Of a stretch of 64,000 nucleotides of DNA, positions 13,201 to 24,093 are shown piece after piece (positions within the stretch are counted from its first letter, which is position 1; the number at the start of each line of letters is the position of its first letter). The translations under genes and the position numbers were made by a program. Under the pieces are notes generated by a model that saw nothing but the letters and a program-made list of their open reading frames with translations, was not told the DNA's origin and ran no database searches. Source of the DNA: Paramecium octaurelia (Eukaryota > Ciliophora > Oligohymenophorea > Peniculida > Parameciidae); NCBI GenBank assembly GCA_905182995.1, contig CAJJDP010000021.1, positions 500,648 to 564,647 on the forward strand, in the 5' to 3' direction.

Positions 13201-14405
13201 TTGACTAGGGATTCAATCAATTGATTATCATAGGACATCTGATTCTCTCGAAGTATGAATGTCAACATCTCTGGGGACATGTATTCAGGAGTTGCCATTG
13301 AGAATTTTTCAAAGACTTCTACAAATTTGAAGGAGGAACCATAGTCTATAATTTTGTATTCGACATCTTGTTATCCATAGGAGATGAGAATGTTCTCACT
13401 TTTAATATCACTATGGACCCATCCTGTCTTGACTAGCAAATCTATAGTTGAGGTGATTCTTTTTATAAATTTTAATAAAAAGACAGGAAACTACTTAAAG
13501 AGCAAACTTAATTTCTATGGAATTAACTACCATGTATTCTTATTATACCTTATAACTATTATTGAGGGATTCAAAGTCATACAATTAAGTGCCCAATGAA
13601 TATCCACAAACTTCATACATTATGAAAACGTCGTGCGGATCAATCACATAATCTAACATTTTGCATAGATTTTTAATTCCTTCATTTTACTAATATTAAC
13701 TCTTTATTTAACCTCCTTTATTAAAAAACTAAGTGATAAATGCTAATTCTTTAAAATGAGTTTCATGTTTAGACTTTCTTGGGATCTGTTTTACTGCACA
13801 TAATGCACCTCCTTTTTATTCCTTAGCTAACCAAATCAATGAAAAACCTCCTCTTCCCAATAGTTTCTCCCTTTGAAATCCAAAAGGGAATCTATTTCCA
13901 AATTTATCCCATTCCTCAATAGTTAATTCAAATTGCTAAATAAATGTCTTAGGATCATTTGCTTGATTTTATTTGATACCAACAGACTAAAATAGAGATT
14001 ATTATTGTTATCTTTATTGTTGTTATTATTGTTGAATGGAATACGATCTTTATTTTTGACTCGTAAACAAAGAGGATCTATTTTAATTTTTAGGAGATTA
14101 ATTGTAATCTCCAATGCTGTTATTTCTTTTGTTGGAAATTGATCTTTTATTTTAAACCTAGCTTCTTTGTGATAGTTAAATTATTTTCGGTTGATTTGGG
14201 AATTCTGTCTCTGAATCCGATTATTATTGAGTCATCAATCTGTTCGCTTTGTTGCTCAATAATCCTTTGTTGATTTTCCACCTGTTTGAGAATACACTAT
14301 GTTCTACCTTGTTTAATGGCGAATAATTTAAAGAAATCTAGACATAACACTATTTCCTTACTAACTTCGAGTTTCGAGTGTCATCAACTTCCGTTTGGAT
14401 GTTAA
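10227..14405 (-). CDS. Protein kinase with long linker, IQ-like motif and C-terminal ankyrin repeats
   Basis: The kinase domain lies at about 12850-13930. Its Gly loop is LGRGGFSLIWLA, the ATP lysine is in CAVKQIP, the catalytic loop reads HSDIKSEN instead of HRD, the DFG site reads DYG, and the activation segment ends MATPEYMSPEM, with DIWGLGC after it. Lys, catalytic Asp and Asn are therefore kept. A long Gln/Lys-rich linker follows. Near 11050-11090 the piece AANKIKMAIKRYLYKKK resembles an IQ calmodulin-binding motif. The C-terminal part (10230-10600) holds about three ankyrin repeats (GNTPLYYSAKYGD, NTPLHMAFQSG). Small introns occur, for example GTAATTATT...AAATAAG near 11475-11500, which joins linker and tail into one gene. 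The start, near 14400, is uncertain because the N-terminal exons were not fully resolved. A split into two genes cannot be excluded. Confidence 0.65.
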
Positions 14406-14515
14406 GTTTCTATTTACAGTACAGTTATTTTAATTAGAACTGATGTTACTATTTAATACTCCTTTTCATTTGATATTTGATGTTTTTATATATATTTATA
14501 TATATATGTCATATA

Positions 14516-16179
14516 TCACTCAACATCCTTTTTATGATTCTCAATTTCCAACTGAAGACCAACCTTTGAATCATTGATCGAAAAGTCAATCTGAGGTTGA
14601 GTGCTCGTGGTTTCCAAATTGGTTGCCTTATTTCTAGCCTCTTTCCAGTATCGAAGAAATGCAAAATATTTGTAAACTAAAAACCCTATTATCCCCCCCA
14701 CTAGCAATCCTCCAATTATTATGCTCTCATACAATAGAGGTTCATCCTCCTTTGTCATTATTGCATAATTGAAGAACAATGTGTAACTCTTCTTTTTTGA
14801 GCACCCATCACAATCGCTATTGTAATACTCCAATTCAAAATGAAAGGGTGATTATTTTGCTTCATTTTGACTTTAACAAACACAAGTTACTTCAAACATC
14901 CTCTTAACTTTTAAATAAATACATACTGCTAGCAAATTTAATTTTAAAAATCTTGTCCTTGTATATGCATATACGTAATCTGTCGTCCCAGAATTCGTTA
15001 CTTAAGATAGTTTTAAAACATCCAAAATCTGAGGAACTAACAGGTTCGATTACACTTTGTAATTTTATTGGTTCAGATATATAGCATCAACTCCAACAGT
15101 AATTATGCTTTAGGTTTTATCTCCAATCAATAATGCATATAAATCATGAATTATAATGTGCTTTACTTTTTGATTTATGTATTGCATATTTAATTCTTTC
15201 AAATTTATTGAATTGAATGAATAATCTATCTACATATATAGATTTTATAATTTACAATTATATGTCCCTAACTGTTATCCTCAACAACTACTAATATTCC
15301 TCGATTATACAATTTGAAATTCACTGCTTATGGTTTTGTAATTAATATTTACTATTGATTCTCATTTACAGTAATTGTATCTTCAAATGATATAGTTTTG
15401 GACATTAATGTTGAATTTTGATACAAAAGAAATATTCTAAATTATTAAGAAATGGTTTCGAATTCAAAATGTAAAATCTAGGAGTCAAATTTGTAAATCG
15501 ATTCCATTTTTCTATTGTAAATTCTTAGATTTCCATCTAGTTATAAAATAAAAATATAAGTTGAATAGACATTTATTAATTTAATTTGATTGACATGAAT
15601 TGTTTCCTATTTATACTAACTTATATATTAGATTGATTTATTATAATATGTATTATTGTGGACTTCGTATTCATACACTTTATTGTCTTACAAAAGGAGT
15701 ATTAATAGGTTCAAGGACTCTATTTGAATTAAATAAGAATTTTCAATAGACTCATTTATTTAGAAGTGTTAGGTCTGGGCAATATTTTGATTGATATCGT
15801 CGTGGGATACAAATGTTAAATTTTTATCGCTTGTCAATATAATAATGCCATAGGAATTTATGACAGCTGATTAAATGAATTCTGATTGACCATAAAATCT
15901 GCCATTCACAAAATTAAGTTCAAAATCCTACTCCGTTTTGTGAGTAACTTTCAATTAGGACTCTATTTCAATGTCCAAACTTTACGGTCTAACTGAACAA
16001 TAGGTTTGATATGTAATCTCTTTATTGTTATTGGAAATGTGATATTTGTATATATACCCAGATTCATCTATTACATCAATAATATTGTCTTTGTATAATG
16101 GCAATTAGAAAGTTTGATCTAATTTTAGTTGGTTTTGATTGGAGATTAAAGGAAAGATAAATATAATAGTAATAAACAT
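14516..16179 (-). CDS. Predicted type I membrane protein with large luminal domain
   Basis: ATG 16179 gives MFITIIFIFPLISNQNQ, a clear signal peptide. A large domain rich in short beta-type segments follows. The C-terminal part has cysteine pairs (CVCQ, DCDGCS), then one membrane helix (ESIIIGGLLVGGIIGFLVYK) and a cytoplasmic tail of about 50 residues ending KKDVE and TGA at 14516-14518. Repeated short motifs such as GIIILTSDKN and GILVVVEDNQG suggest a propeller-like fold, which is inference. Frames need several small introns between 14900 and 15200 that I did not place. It is not recognised as a named family. Confidence 0.6.
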
Positions 16180-16228
16180 AAATTTTGATTAATCAAATTT
16201 TTTTATAAATATGTTTTCATATAATATA

Positions 16229-17849
16229 TCATTGTAAATGTTTTTTAAGACCAGTCTATTCTACTTAATTCAAGAACTCCTATTTCAATGCGAGTCCAAT
16301 CTAACCGATATCATTTTCTGATCCATTATATAATACACAATTATCAAACACCAAAAGGATGTCATTATAGAATTCTTTACAATTTTTGTATTGATTAGCA
16401 TTTAGTTTTTGCTATCAATTAAAATGAATTCAATACCTTAACAGTTCCAAAGTCCATAGGCTTTTTTACGATATCATAATAATCATTGATACCATACTTT
16501 TTTTCATCCACAGGATTATGAAACAATTGGGCTCCTTTTGCTTTCCACAGTATTTGCAACACCTTCTTAGCCAGCTTTTCCCAGAGTTCATCATCCTTCA
16601 TGGAATTCAAGACATTCTCGTCAATTAATTCATCAGCATTTATAATTAAATTGGCAATCTAAGGGTATTGCTATTGAAATCTCGCAAATTCAGTGGAAGT
16701 AACTTCCTACAGATTACCATATTCATCAGTAAACATCAATTTATATGCTTACTTTGGTAAATCCTTATTTTTCTTCTTCTATTATTTTGGTTGTTCTCCT
16801 TTGCTATTGTCGTTATTATAATTAGAATTTTGTTTGAAGTCATCTTTGCTCTTTCCAAAATACGAATTGAATAGTTCCATCACTTCTTTCCTCTAAAATC
16901 TCTTGGCAAAGAATTAAGCAGTCTTTTTGTGTTGATCTTGATGATTTGGATTACAGCCATTCTAAATAGCGAAAGATTCTTACGTCAATCAAGATTTTAC
17001 AGATTTCAGCATGTCCTTCTCTGGCTGAATAGAATAAAGCTGTTTGATTGGAGAGAGTGTCCACCAAATTGACATTGGCACCAACTGATACAAGTCTAAC
17101 AACATACTCTTTAGGTATACCTTGTTACTATATCTATTTTATTATCTCTGGCTGCATAAAACAAAGGGGTTTATCCATATTAATCTTGATCGTTTATGTT
17201 TACTGCCTTCTATGATAATACAAAGTCAAGTAATTTCAGTTTACCATCTCTGCAGATGTAAAAGAGTATTGATTATTTTAAACCATCCTTAAAATTTAAA
17301 TTAACTCTAAATTCTGTCAACAAAGACAGAAATTTCAGTGCCAACCCTTCATTATCAAATTACACCACTATGTAAGAACAGATCTATTTGCTTTGCGAAT
17401 CAATTACATTCACCAAATCCATTTCCTTATACTACACTAAAAATATTCATTAAGTCTTCTTACATAGGAGATTCACTACCTTGTCATATTCTTAACCTTT
17501 TAAAAGTGTTTTGAATTCCTCATAGATTTATTATTATTATTCTTAAGTAAATTTTTGCTGATTCCAATCTTACTCAACCTGCTGAGGAATAGGAGGCTAC
17601 GGTTGAGTGGGGAATCTATAAGTGGGCATATTTTGAACCATGAAACAAAGCATAAACTAATTATAATCTAAATACTGAATTACTTTTACTTATTTCATCA
17701 TCATTGAATTTGGATAGCATGTTGTTTATTTACATTTCATTGAAATTCATCACCTTCAAAATAGTAACCAAATCAATCCGAGTTATTTTCCCATTTTTTT
17801 AGAATTGTTAGAATAAGGAATCACAAGGTGGGATATACGTATATTGCAT
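16229..17849 (-). CDS. Ankyrin-repeat and bromodomain protein
   Basis: The start is ATG 17849 (MQYTYIPPCDSLF). The N-terminal 60 residues resemble a degenerate EF-hand pair (NGKITRIDLVTIL, FNDDEISKS). Ankyrin repeats lie at about 16950-17400 (DQYGQTPLFYAARDNKIDIV; NPNHQDQHKKTAQFFAKR). A lysine-rich linker leads to a bromodomain at about 16260-16600: WEKLAKKVLQILWK, the PVDEKKYG loop, YYDIVKKPMDFGT (ZA loop), and NCVLYNGSE carrying the acetyl-lysine-binding Asn. TGA is at 16229-16231. Bromodomains read acetylated lysines, usually on histones, so a nuclear chromatin role is likely. Fusion with ankyrin repeats is known in ciliates and apicomplexans, as far as I recall. Small introns are present; one lies within the bromodomain near 16420-16445. 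Confidence 0.75.
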
Positions 17850-17982
17850 ATTTATATAATAAATATTATAATTGATATAAAACATAACACAAAAACTAAT
17901 GTTATTATTCTGAATTAATACTCATTGTATGATGGCAATATTAACATTAAATAATATTAAACCTATAAATAAATAATAAATT

Positions 17983-18519
17983 TCATTAGAGTACAAATGA
18001 CTTTGAACTTGAATCCCACGGTTGCAATCTATCTGAGGGATTTGGTTCAGGATTAGGTTCTGTTTAGATGTCCTGCTTCGGCAATGAATGACGATACTTC
18101 AACTTTTAAGGTTAACGATTTAGACAATTAAGTTTAGGGAGAAAACAATCCTTTACAGTTTCAATTTATCTCCCCTTAATCTCATCAATTGTATTGGAGT
18201 ATTTCTTCCGAATTTCTGGTTTATCTTTCACTTTTCTCTTTATGATGTTGTCAATATACGATTGATAAACTGTATTTTTTTTGGGGATATTAGTTATAAC
18301 GAAAGGAGAAGGATTAAGTTGATGAACATTTGCTCTCTTTACTATCTTCGATGGGAATACAGAAAGTTCAAACGTTTTTGAAGGGGATGGTTGACTATTA
18401 ATACGATAGGTGAATATTGGAAAAACTTATCCTTTATTGTTTTGTTTAATCAGGCCTTTCTTGACGAAGAATTAAAAACTTGGTTCCTTATTAACTATAT
18501 GTTTTTCTCTTGAAGCCAT
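17983..18519 (-). CDS. Hypothetical basic protein (first copy)
   Basis: 178 aa, intronless, ATG 18519 (MASREKHIVNKEPSF) to TGA 17983-17985. It is rich in Lys, Asn and Pro, with segments SQPSPSKTFELSVFP and PNPEPNPSDRLQ and no membrane segment. It is divergent from the ribosome-recycling-factor-like remnant with 25 bases between the start codons. No family is recognised. An identical copy lies at 19315-19851 and is probably the same locus. Confidence 0.6.
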
Positions 18520-18544
18520 AATAAAAAGAAAATATTAATAGCTT

Positions 18545-19030
18545 ATGATTAAATTATTCGCAACCGCATTTAGACCTGCTATCAGTCAATAACGGAGTTT
18601 TCAGAGATAATTTTAATATAATTTCACAAAGATCAGTAAGAAGGACTAGGAAAGGTTGGACAAGAAGTAAGAAAAATAAAATCTTGGACTTTCTAAAATT
18701 ATTGATTTTACTCTCTCCATTAAACTAAGTTCTATCAATATGCCCAGAAATTTTAAGAAGCTCTAAAGAAATTGTAAGTAGGTAACCTGACACCTAAATG
18801 TTGGACTGAGTATCAATTCAAGCTTATGGTGGAAAATTGCGATTGTCTTCTCTAGCTTTGCCATCTCAAAAATCATTAGGAGTCTTGATTCTAAATGTGT
18901 TTGATGAATCACCATGAGGTAAGCTAAAAAATAGATACAGGATTTATTTGAAAAAGTAAACACAATCCTTGGATTCTTTTGATAAGTAAGAGAACGAGTT
19001 ATTAAATAATTGATTATTTTTACAATATTT
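18545..19030 (+). pseudogene. Decayed mitochondrial ribosome-recycling-factor-like gene (first copy)
   Basis: ATG 18545 opens MIKLFATAFRPAISQQRSF, which looks like a mitochondrial presequence. Further on, three frames must be read in turn to follow the family. One gives QKFQEALKKLQVGNLTPK, another VSIQAYGGKLRLSSLALPSQ and LGVLILNVFDESP. The last two match the ribosome recycling factor pattern (variable-EYYG-hydrophobic-L..LA, then INVFDRS). TGA codons fall inside the matching frame at the positions of LD/VS and ESP/GK, and at least one frame change is needed. No set of GT...AG introns of normal size that I tried restores it. It is either a pseudogene or poor sequence at a contig end. Ribosome recycling factors release the ribosome after termination in bacteria and organelles. 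Confidence 0.5.
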
Positions 19031-19202
19031 AAATTTATATATAATTCTCTAATTTGCATTCATCCATAGTTCTATCGATCAATTGTTTACTTCACTTTAA
19101 GGACATATAGTTAATTGATTAATATCAAAATAATCAATTAGAATATATACAATAAAATAAATATTATGTATTCTAAATAAGCAACAATCTCAAAGTCATA
19201 GA

Positions 19203-19203
19203 N
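19203..19203. other. Single ambiguous base (N) marking a join
   Basis: The only N in the window sits exactly between the two identical 1,331-base copies, in the text ATAGANTTGATAT. It marks an assembly gap. Confidence 0.95.
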
Positions 19204-19314
19204 TTGATATAAAACATAACACAAAAACTAATGTTATTATTCTGAATTAATACTCATTGTATGATGGCAATATTAACATTAAATAATATTAAACCTATAA
19301 ATAAATAATAAATT

Positions 19315-19851
19315 TCATTAGAGTACAAATGACTTTGAACTTGAATCCCACGGTTGCAATCTATCTGAGGGATTTGGTTCAGGATTAGGTTCTGTTTAGA
19401 TGTCCTGCTTCGGCAATGAATGACGATACTTCAACTTTTAAGGTTAACGATTTAGACAATTAAGTTTAGGGAGAAAACAATCCTTTACAGTTTCAATTTA
19501 TCTCCCCTTAATCTCATCAATTGTATTGGAGTATTTCTTCCGAATTTCTGGTTTATCTTTCACTTTTCTCTTTATGATGTTGTCAATATACGATTGATAA
19601 ACTGTATTTTTTTTGGGGATATTAGTTATAACGAAAGGAGAAGGATTAAGTTGATGAACATTTGCTCTCTTTACTATCTTCGATGGGAATACAGAAAGTT
19701 CAAACGTTTTTGAAGGGGATGGTTGACTATTAATACGATAGGTGAATATTGGAAAAACTTATCCTTTATTGTTTTGTTTAATCAGGCCTTTCTTGACGAA
19801 GAATTAAAAACTTGGTTCCTTATTAACTATATGTTTTTCTCTTGAAGCCAT
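19315..19851 (-). CDS. Hypothetical basic protein (second copy)
   Basis: Same 178-aa frame as at 17983-18519, shifted by 1,332 bases, ATG 19851 to TGA 19315-19317. It is probably not a separate gene but the same locus seen twice. Confidence 0.5.
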
Positions 19852-19876
19852 AATAAAAAGAAAATATTAATAGCTT

Positions 19877-20362
19877 ATGATTAAATTATTCGCAACCGCA
19901 TTTAGACCTGCTATCAGTCAATAACGGAGTTTTCAGAGATAATTTTAATATAATTTCACAAAGATCAGTAAGAAGGACTAGGAAAGGTTGGACAAGAAGT
20001 AAGAAAAATAAAATCTTGGACTTTCTAAAATTATTGATTTTACTCTCTCCATTAAACTAAGTTCTATCAATATGCCCAGAAATTTTAAGAAGCTCTAAAG
20101 AAATTGTAAGTAGGTAACCTGACACCTAAATGTTGGACTGAGTATCAATTCAAGCTTATGGTGGAAAATTGCGATTGTCTTCTCTAGCTTTGCCATCTCA
20201 AAAATCATTAGGAGTCTTGATTCTAAATGTGTTTGATGAATCACCATGAGGTAAGCTAAAAAATAGATACAGGATTTATTTGAAAAAGTAAACACAATCC
20301 TTGGATTCTTTTGATAAGTAAGAGAACGAGTTATTAAATAATTGATTATTTTTACAATATTT
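19877..20362 (+). pseudogene. Decayed ribosome-recycling-factor-like gene (second copy)
   Basis: Second view of the remnant at 18545-19030, with the same start (MIKLFATAFRP) and the same interruptions. Both copies agree, so the interruptions are either real or come from shared reads. Confidence 0.45.
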
Positions 20363-20566
20363 AAATTTATATATAATTCTCTAATTTGCATTCATCCATA
20401 GTTCTATCGATCAATTGTTTACTTCACTTTAAGGACATATAGTTAATTGATTAATATCAAAATAATCAATTAGAATATATACAATAAAATAAATATTATG
20501 TATTCTAAATAAGCAACAATCTCAAAGTCATAGAACTTGAAATCCAAACTGTCAATCAAGGATACT

Positions 20567-21435
20567 ATGTCGAATTCTCACTAAATTCATAGTCAACCCC
20601 AATCTTCCAAAGGTTAGGACCATCCCAAATAAGAAGTATATTTGTTTTAATTTAGAATAAATAAGATTGTCATCAGATGAAGAAGAAACTTTTCAACATT
20701 TTGGGTAAAAACAGCGAATCACATAAGATATTCAAAGTGTCTCCAACCAACTCACTTAAACAACAATACTTCGTATCTGCCACTCTCTAACAAAAATCAA
20801 AAGGAACTATGTTAAAATGCAATCATACAACTGAAAATAATGATTCTCTGCAAACTCTTAAATGCAATGCTTTGAAATTACTAAAATCGAATAAGCACAG
20901 AGACACAAACAAATATAGTGAATTCCTATCAAGTAACAATTTCGACATGCAAAAGCAATTTGGGAATTTTGTTCGATCTATCGATGAAATTTAAGCTGAT
21001 TAATTACCTATATAAAATACTGAAAGAAGCACTTTAATTGCACTCTTTGAGAAACTTAATGTAAAGGATTAACAGTAATGCAAACCAAAAAGACAAACAC
21101 AACAAAAATCTGAATCTTATTCATACAAGCAATCTCTAGAAAGCGAATATATTGATTTGAGATTGAGACAAAAAAACAAATGCAATTTCTCTAATAATTC
21201 ATCAGGACAGTTAGTCAATCCAAATTCAACAACCACTCAAATACATCAGAACCCATTAAATGAATAGAAAATTAAAATTGAAGAGAATTTTTAAACCATT
21301 ATAGATAAAGCTAAATAGATTTTGTTAAAGTATTAAGCTAAATTGAAGTAGAATGACCACGAAAAAGACGTATTAATATAGGAGATTTAATATTGGAAAG
21401 CCAAATACTTAAAGTGTAAACAGCAATAACTTTGA
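20567..21435 (+). CDS. Hypothetical protein with C-terminal coiled coil
   Basis: 275 codons plus TGA. ATG 20567 (MSNSHQIHSQPQSSKG) is joined by a 20-nt intron, 20636-20655, to the frame containing MKKKLFNILGKNSESHK; both sides are in phase. The protein is Ser/Asn/Gln-rich. The last 80 residues (IIDKAKQILLKYQAKL, VLIQEIQYWKAKYLK) form a likely coiled coil, ending at TGA 21433-21435. The next gene starts 51 bases on, on the same strand. Not recognised. Confidence 0.7.
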
Positions 21436-21486
21436 ATTTTTATTTATGTATTAAAATTTTGTAATAAAATTATCATCTTTTACTTC

Positions 21487-22171
21487 ATGAACAACAATCC
21501 TGAGGATAAGAATCAAGAATAACAGGAAGAGCCTATGACAGAAGAAGAAAGACAGTTTGCTGAAGAGTTGGATTAAAAAATTTAGAATGCATAACAAAAA
21601 TTGGATTAATTGGGATTAACTGAGAGTAGAATGAGTTGGTTGTAAGATACGATCAAAAAGAGATAAGAAGAGAATCCAATGACAGATGAAGAGAAGAAGG
21701 AGAAGTTTTAATAATTGGCAGATAAAGCTATTGACATACCTGCAATTGATAGACAAGGCAGGAAGATTTTTACATTAGAGGAGACCTTAAATAATTATAA
21801 TAATGCTTGGGGGATTTTAAAATACAGAGAATTACCCATCTGTTGGAGCAATTTAAAGGATAAAATAATATTCACATTGCCTATGACATTTATGGCTGCA
21901 TACACTTACGAGGCTATGCAACTGAAAAAGATCAATTTAAGTTTGAAAGAGATGAAACTTAAATTATTAGGCAGAAGTTGGGGTGTATTCTTTGTTCTTG
22001 GCACAACATTTTGTTTAATAGATTCCCTCTATTTCGATGATTTTTGGTAAATATTGTTATTATTATAGTGACATCAAATCTTATCATTATTAGACAAATG
22101 ACAGGAAGAAATTAGCAAGGGAATTAAGATCACAATTATTGAATAAACCAAATAAAAAGGATCAAAATTGA
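21487..22171 (+). CDS. Hypothetical two-helix membrane protein
   Basis: 220 aa, ATG 21487 ([16 protein letters not shown]), with a 22-nt intron at 22047-22068 and TGA 22169-22171. The acidic, Gln/Glu-rich N-terminal 85 residues contain two related pieces, [15 protein letters not shown] and [16 protein letters not shown]. Two hydrophobic segments follow: [19 protein letters not shown] and [19 protein letters not shown]. The tail is basic. The stop lies 23 bases before the GUF1 ATG. It could sit in an organelle membrane, but there is no clear targeting signal. Function unknown. Confidence 0.7.
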
Positions 22172-22194
22172 GTGTTGTGTATAATTTAATTGTG

Positions 22195-24077
22195 ATGTTA
22201 AAATATATTTTTAAAAATTCAATTACTTCCTTTCATCTCTTATCCAAATATCAAATAAGCATAGATAAGATTCGGAATTTTTGTATCATAGCTCACATTG
22301 ATCATGGAAAATCTACTTTGGCAGATCGATTCCTTGAAATCACCGGGACGATTAGTAAAGGGAAACATGAGTAATATTTGGATAAATTGGAGGTTGAAAA
22401 AGAAAGAGGAATCACTGTTAAAGCATAATCAGCAGCCATGTTTTATAAAGTTGATGGAATAGAGGTAATATACATCAAGATAGTAGTATTTGTATAATTT
22501 GATTGACACTCCTGGACATGTCGATTTTACATATGAAGTATCACGTTCAATGAGAGCATGTGAAGGTGCAATCTTATTGATCGATGCAACTCAGGGAATC
22601 TAAGCATAAACACTATCTAATTATATTTTGGCAAAGAAGTAGAATTTAAAGATTATACCCGTTATTAATAAGATAGATATGACATCTGCAAATACTGAGA
22701 GTGTAATATCATAATTGGTTGAAAAATTCGATATGAATCCAAATGAAATATTTAAGGTGTCTGCTAAAAAAGGAACTGGAGTTACAGAGTTGTTAAATAA
22801 TATAGTTACATTGATACCTCCACCATAGGATCATAAGGAACTGAAATGTTTTTTGATTGACAGTTGGTATGCTAGAGACAAGGGAGTTGTGTTATTGATA
22901 TTAATGAAAGGAGGGTATTTAAAGAAGGGAGATTAGATATTATCTTGTGCATTCAAAAAGAAATATGATGTTTTTGAAGTAGTCAAGTTCATTAAATTAG
23001 GTAGGGATTCAAAGTCCAGAGAATGTTCCTCAGGAGAAGTTGGAACCAGGTTAGGTAGGGTATGTGATGACGAATATGAAGGCAGCTAATGAGGCCAGAA
23101 TAGGAGACACATTTAGACATCCTCTATCTAAGACTTTGCCTGAAACTGGTTTTGAGTAGGTGAAGCCATTGGTTTATTGCGGTATTTATCCTGAAGATCC
23201 TGATGACTATGCTGAATTAAATAAATCAATATTCAAATTGGCATTGACTGATCCAGCTGTAATTATTCAGAAGGAGAGTTCAGCAGCTTTAGGAAATGGA
23301 TATCGTTGTGGTTTTCTTGGAGTTCTGCATATGGATGTATTTAGAGAGAGATTGGAGAATGAATATAATTTGAGTGTCTTATTGACATCTCCAAGTGTTC
23401 CTTATAAGGCAATCTTGAGGAACGGAAAGGAAGTAATGGTTGAAAATGCAATTATGGCACCAGATGCAGCAGTCATCAAACATTATGAACAACCTATGGC
23501 TATTGCAACTATAATGTGTCCAGAAGAGTACAGTGCCTCGATATTCTAGTTGTGTGATGCAAGGAATGGCAGAGTGGTGGATTAAGAGAAGTATGACAAA
23601 TAAGATAGATACATATTTAAATTCCCTTTGAATGAAATCATCTAGGATTTGTTTGATAAAATAAAGAGTGCAACTAAAGGGTATGGGTCATTGGAATACG
23701 AATTCTGCGGATTTGAAAAAGCGAACATTGTTAAATTAGTAATTCATTTAATGGATGATCCAGTGGATGCATTGTCGTTTATGGTGCCAGAAGAAAGGGC
23801 TCATTAATTGGGGAAGAAGATTTGTTAAAGATTGAAGGACAACATTCCTTAGCATTTATTTGTTGTATCTATTTAAGCTAAGGTTGGTGGCAAAGTGATA
23901 GCAGCAGAGAAGATTGGAAGTACTGGAAAAAATGTAACTGCTAAATGCTATGGAGGGGATTACACAAGAAAGAAGAAGCTGTTGGATAGATAGAAGGAGG
24001 GGAAGAAGAGGATGAGAGAAGTCGGCAGAGTTACTGTAAGGAAAGACACCTTCATTAGTGTATTCAAAGATGATTGA
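22195..24077 (+). CDS. GUF1: Mitochondrial translation factor GUF1/LepA (EF4)
   Basis: 612 aa after removing two 22-nt introns, 22465-22486 and 22979-23000; the usual family length is about 600-670. The N-terminus [20 protein letters not shown] is basic and Ser-rich, suggesting mitochondrial import. G motifs: AHIDHGKST (G1), ERGITVKAQ (G2), DTPGH (G3), NKID (G4), SAKKGTG (G5). The LepA-specific C-terminal domain includes [22 protein letters not shown]4/LepA is a ribosome-dependent GTPase; mitochondrial GUF1 supports translation under stress. The 3' end is convergent with the stomatin-like gene, with 16 bases between stops. The intron calls restore the expected texts [12 protein letters not shown] and [11 protein letters not shown]. 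Confidence 0.95.
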
Positions 24078-24093
24078 AATATAAATATATATA

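Larger units (their letters stand above)
17872..19202. repeat. First copy of a 1,331-base direct duplication
   Basis: This block begins TTGATATAAAACATAAC and ends AAAGTCATAGA. It is repeated, as far as I can read without a difference, at 19204-20534 (offset 1,332). The copies are separated only by the single N at 19203. The best explanation is that two contigs overlapping by this length were joined across a gap instead of merged. Confidence 0.9.
19204..20534. repeat. Second copy of the 1,331-base direct duplication
   Basis: Identical in my reading to 17872-19202. Sequence to its right (from 20535) continues into a new gene at 20567, while the first copy ends at the N. This is the arrangement expected when the right contig begins inside the end of the left contig. 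Confidence 0.9.

Noticed and set aside
15030-15075. Text GGTTCGATTAC resembling a tRNA T-arm
   Set aside because: No matching acceptor, D-arm or anticodon stem around it, and it lies within or beside the coding region of the membrane protein. No tRNA supported anywhere.
19204-20534. Genuine tandem gene duplication
   Set aside because: Identity throughout, including spacers, and an N exactly at the junction favour an assembly overlap. Kept only as a repeat entry.
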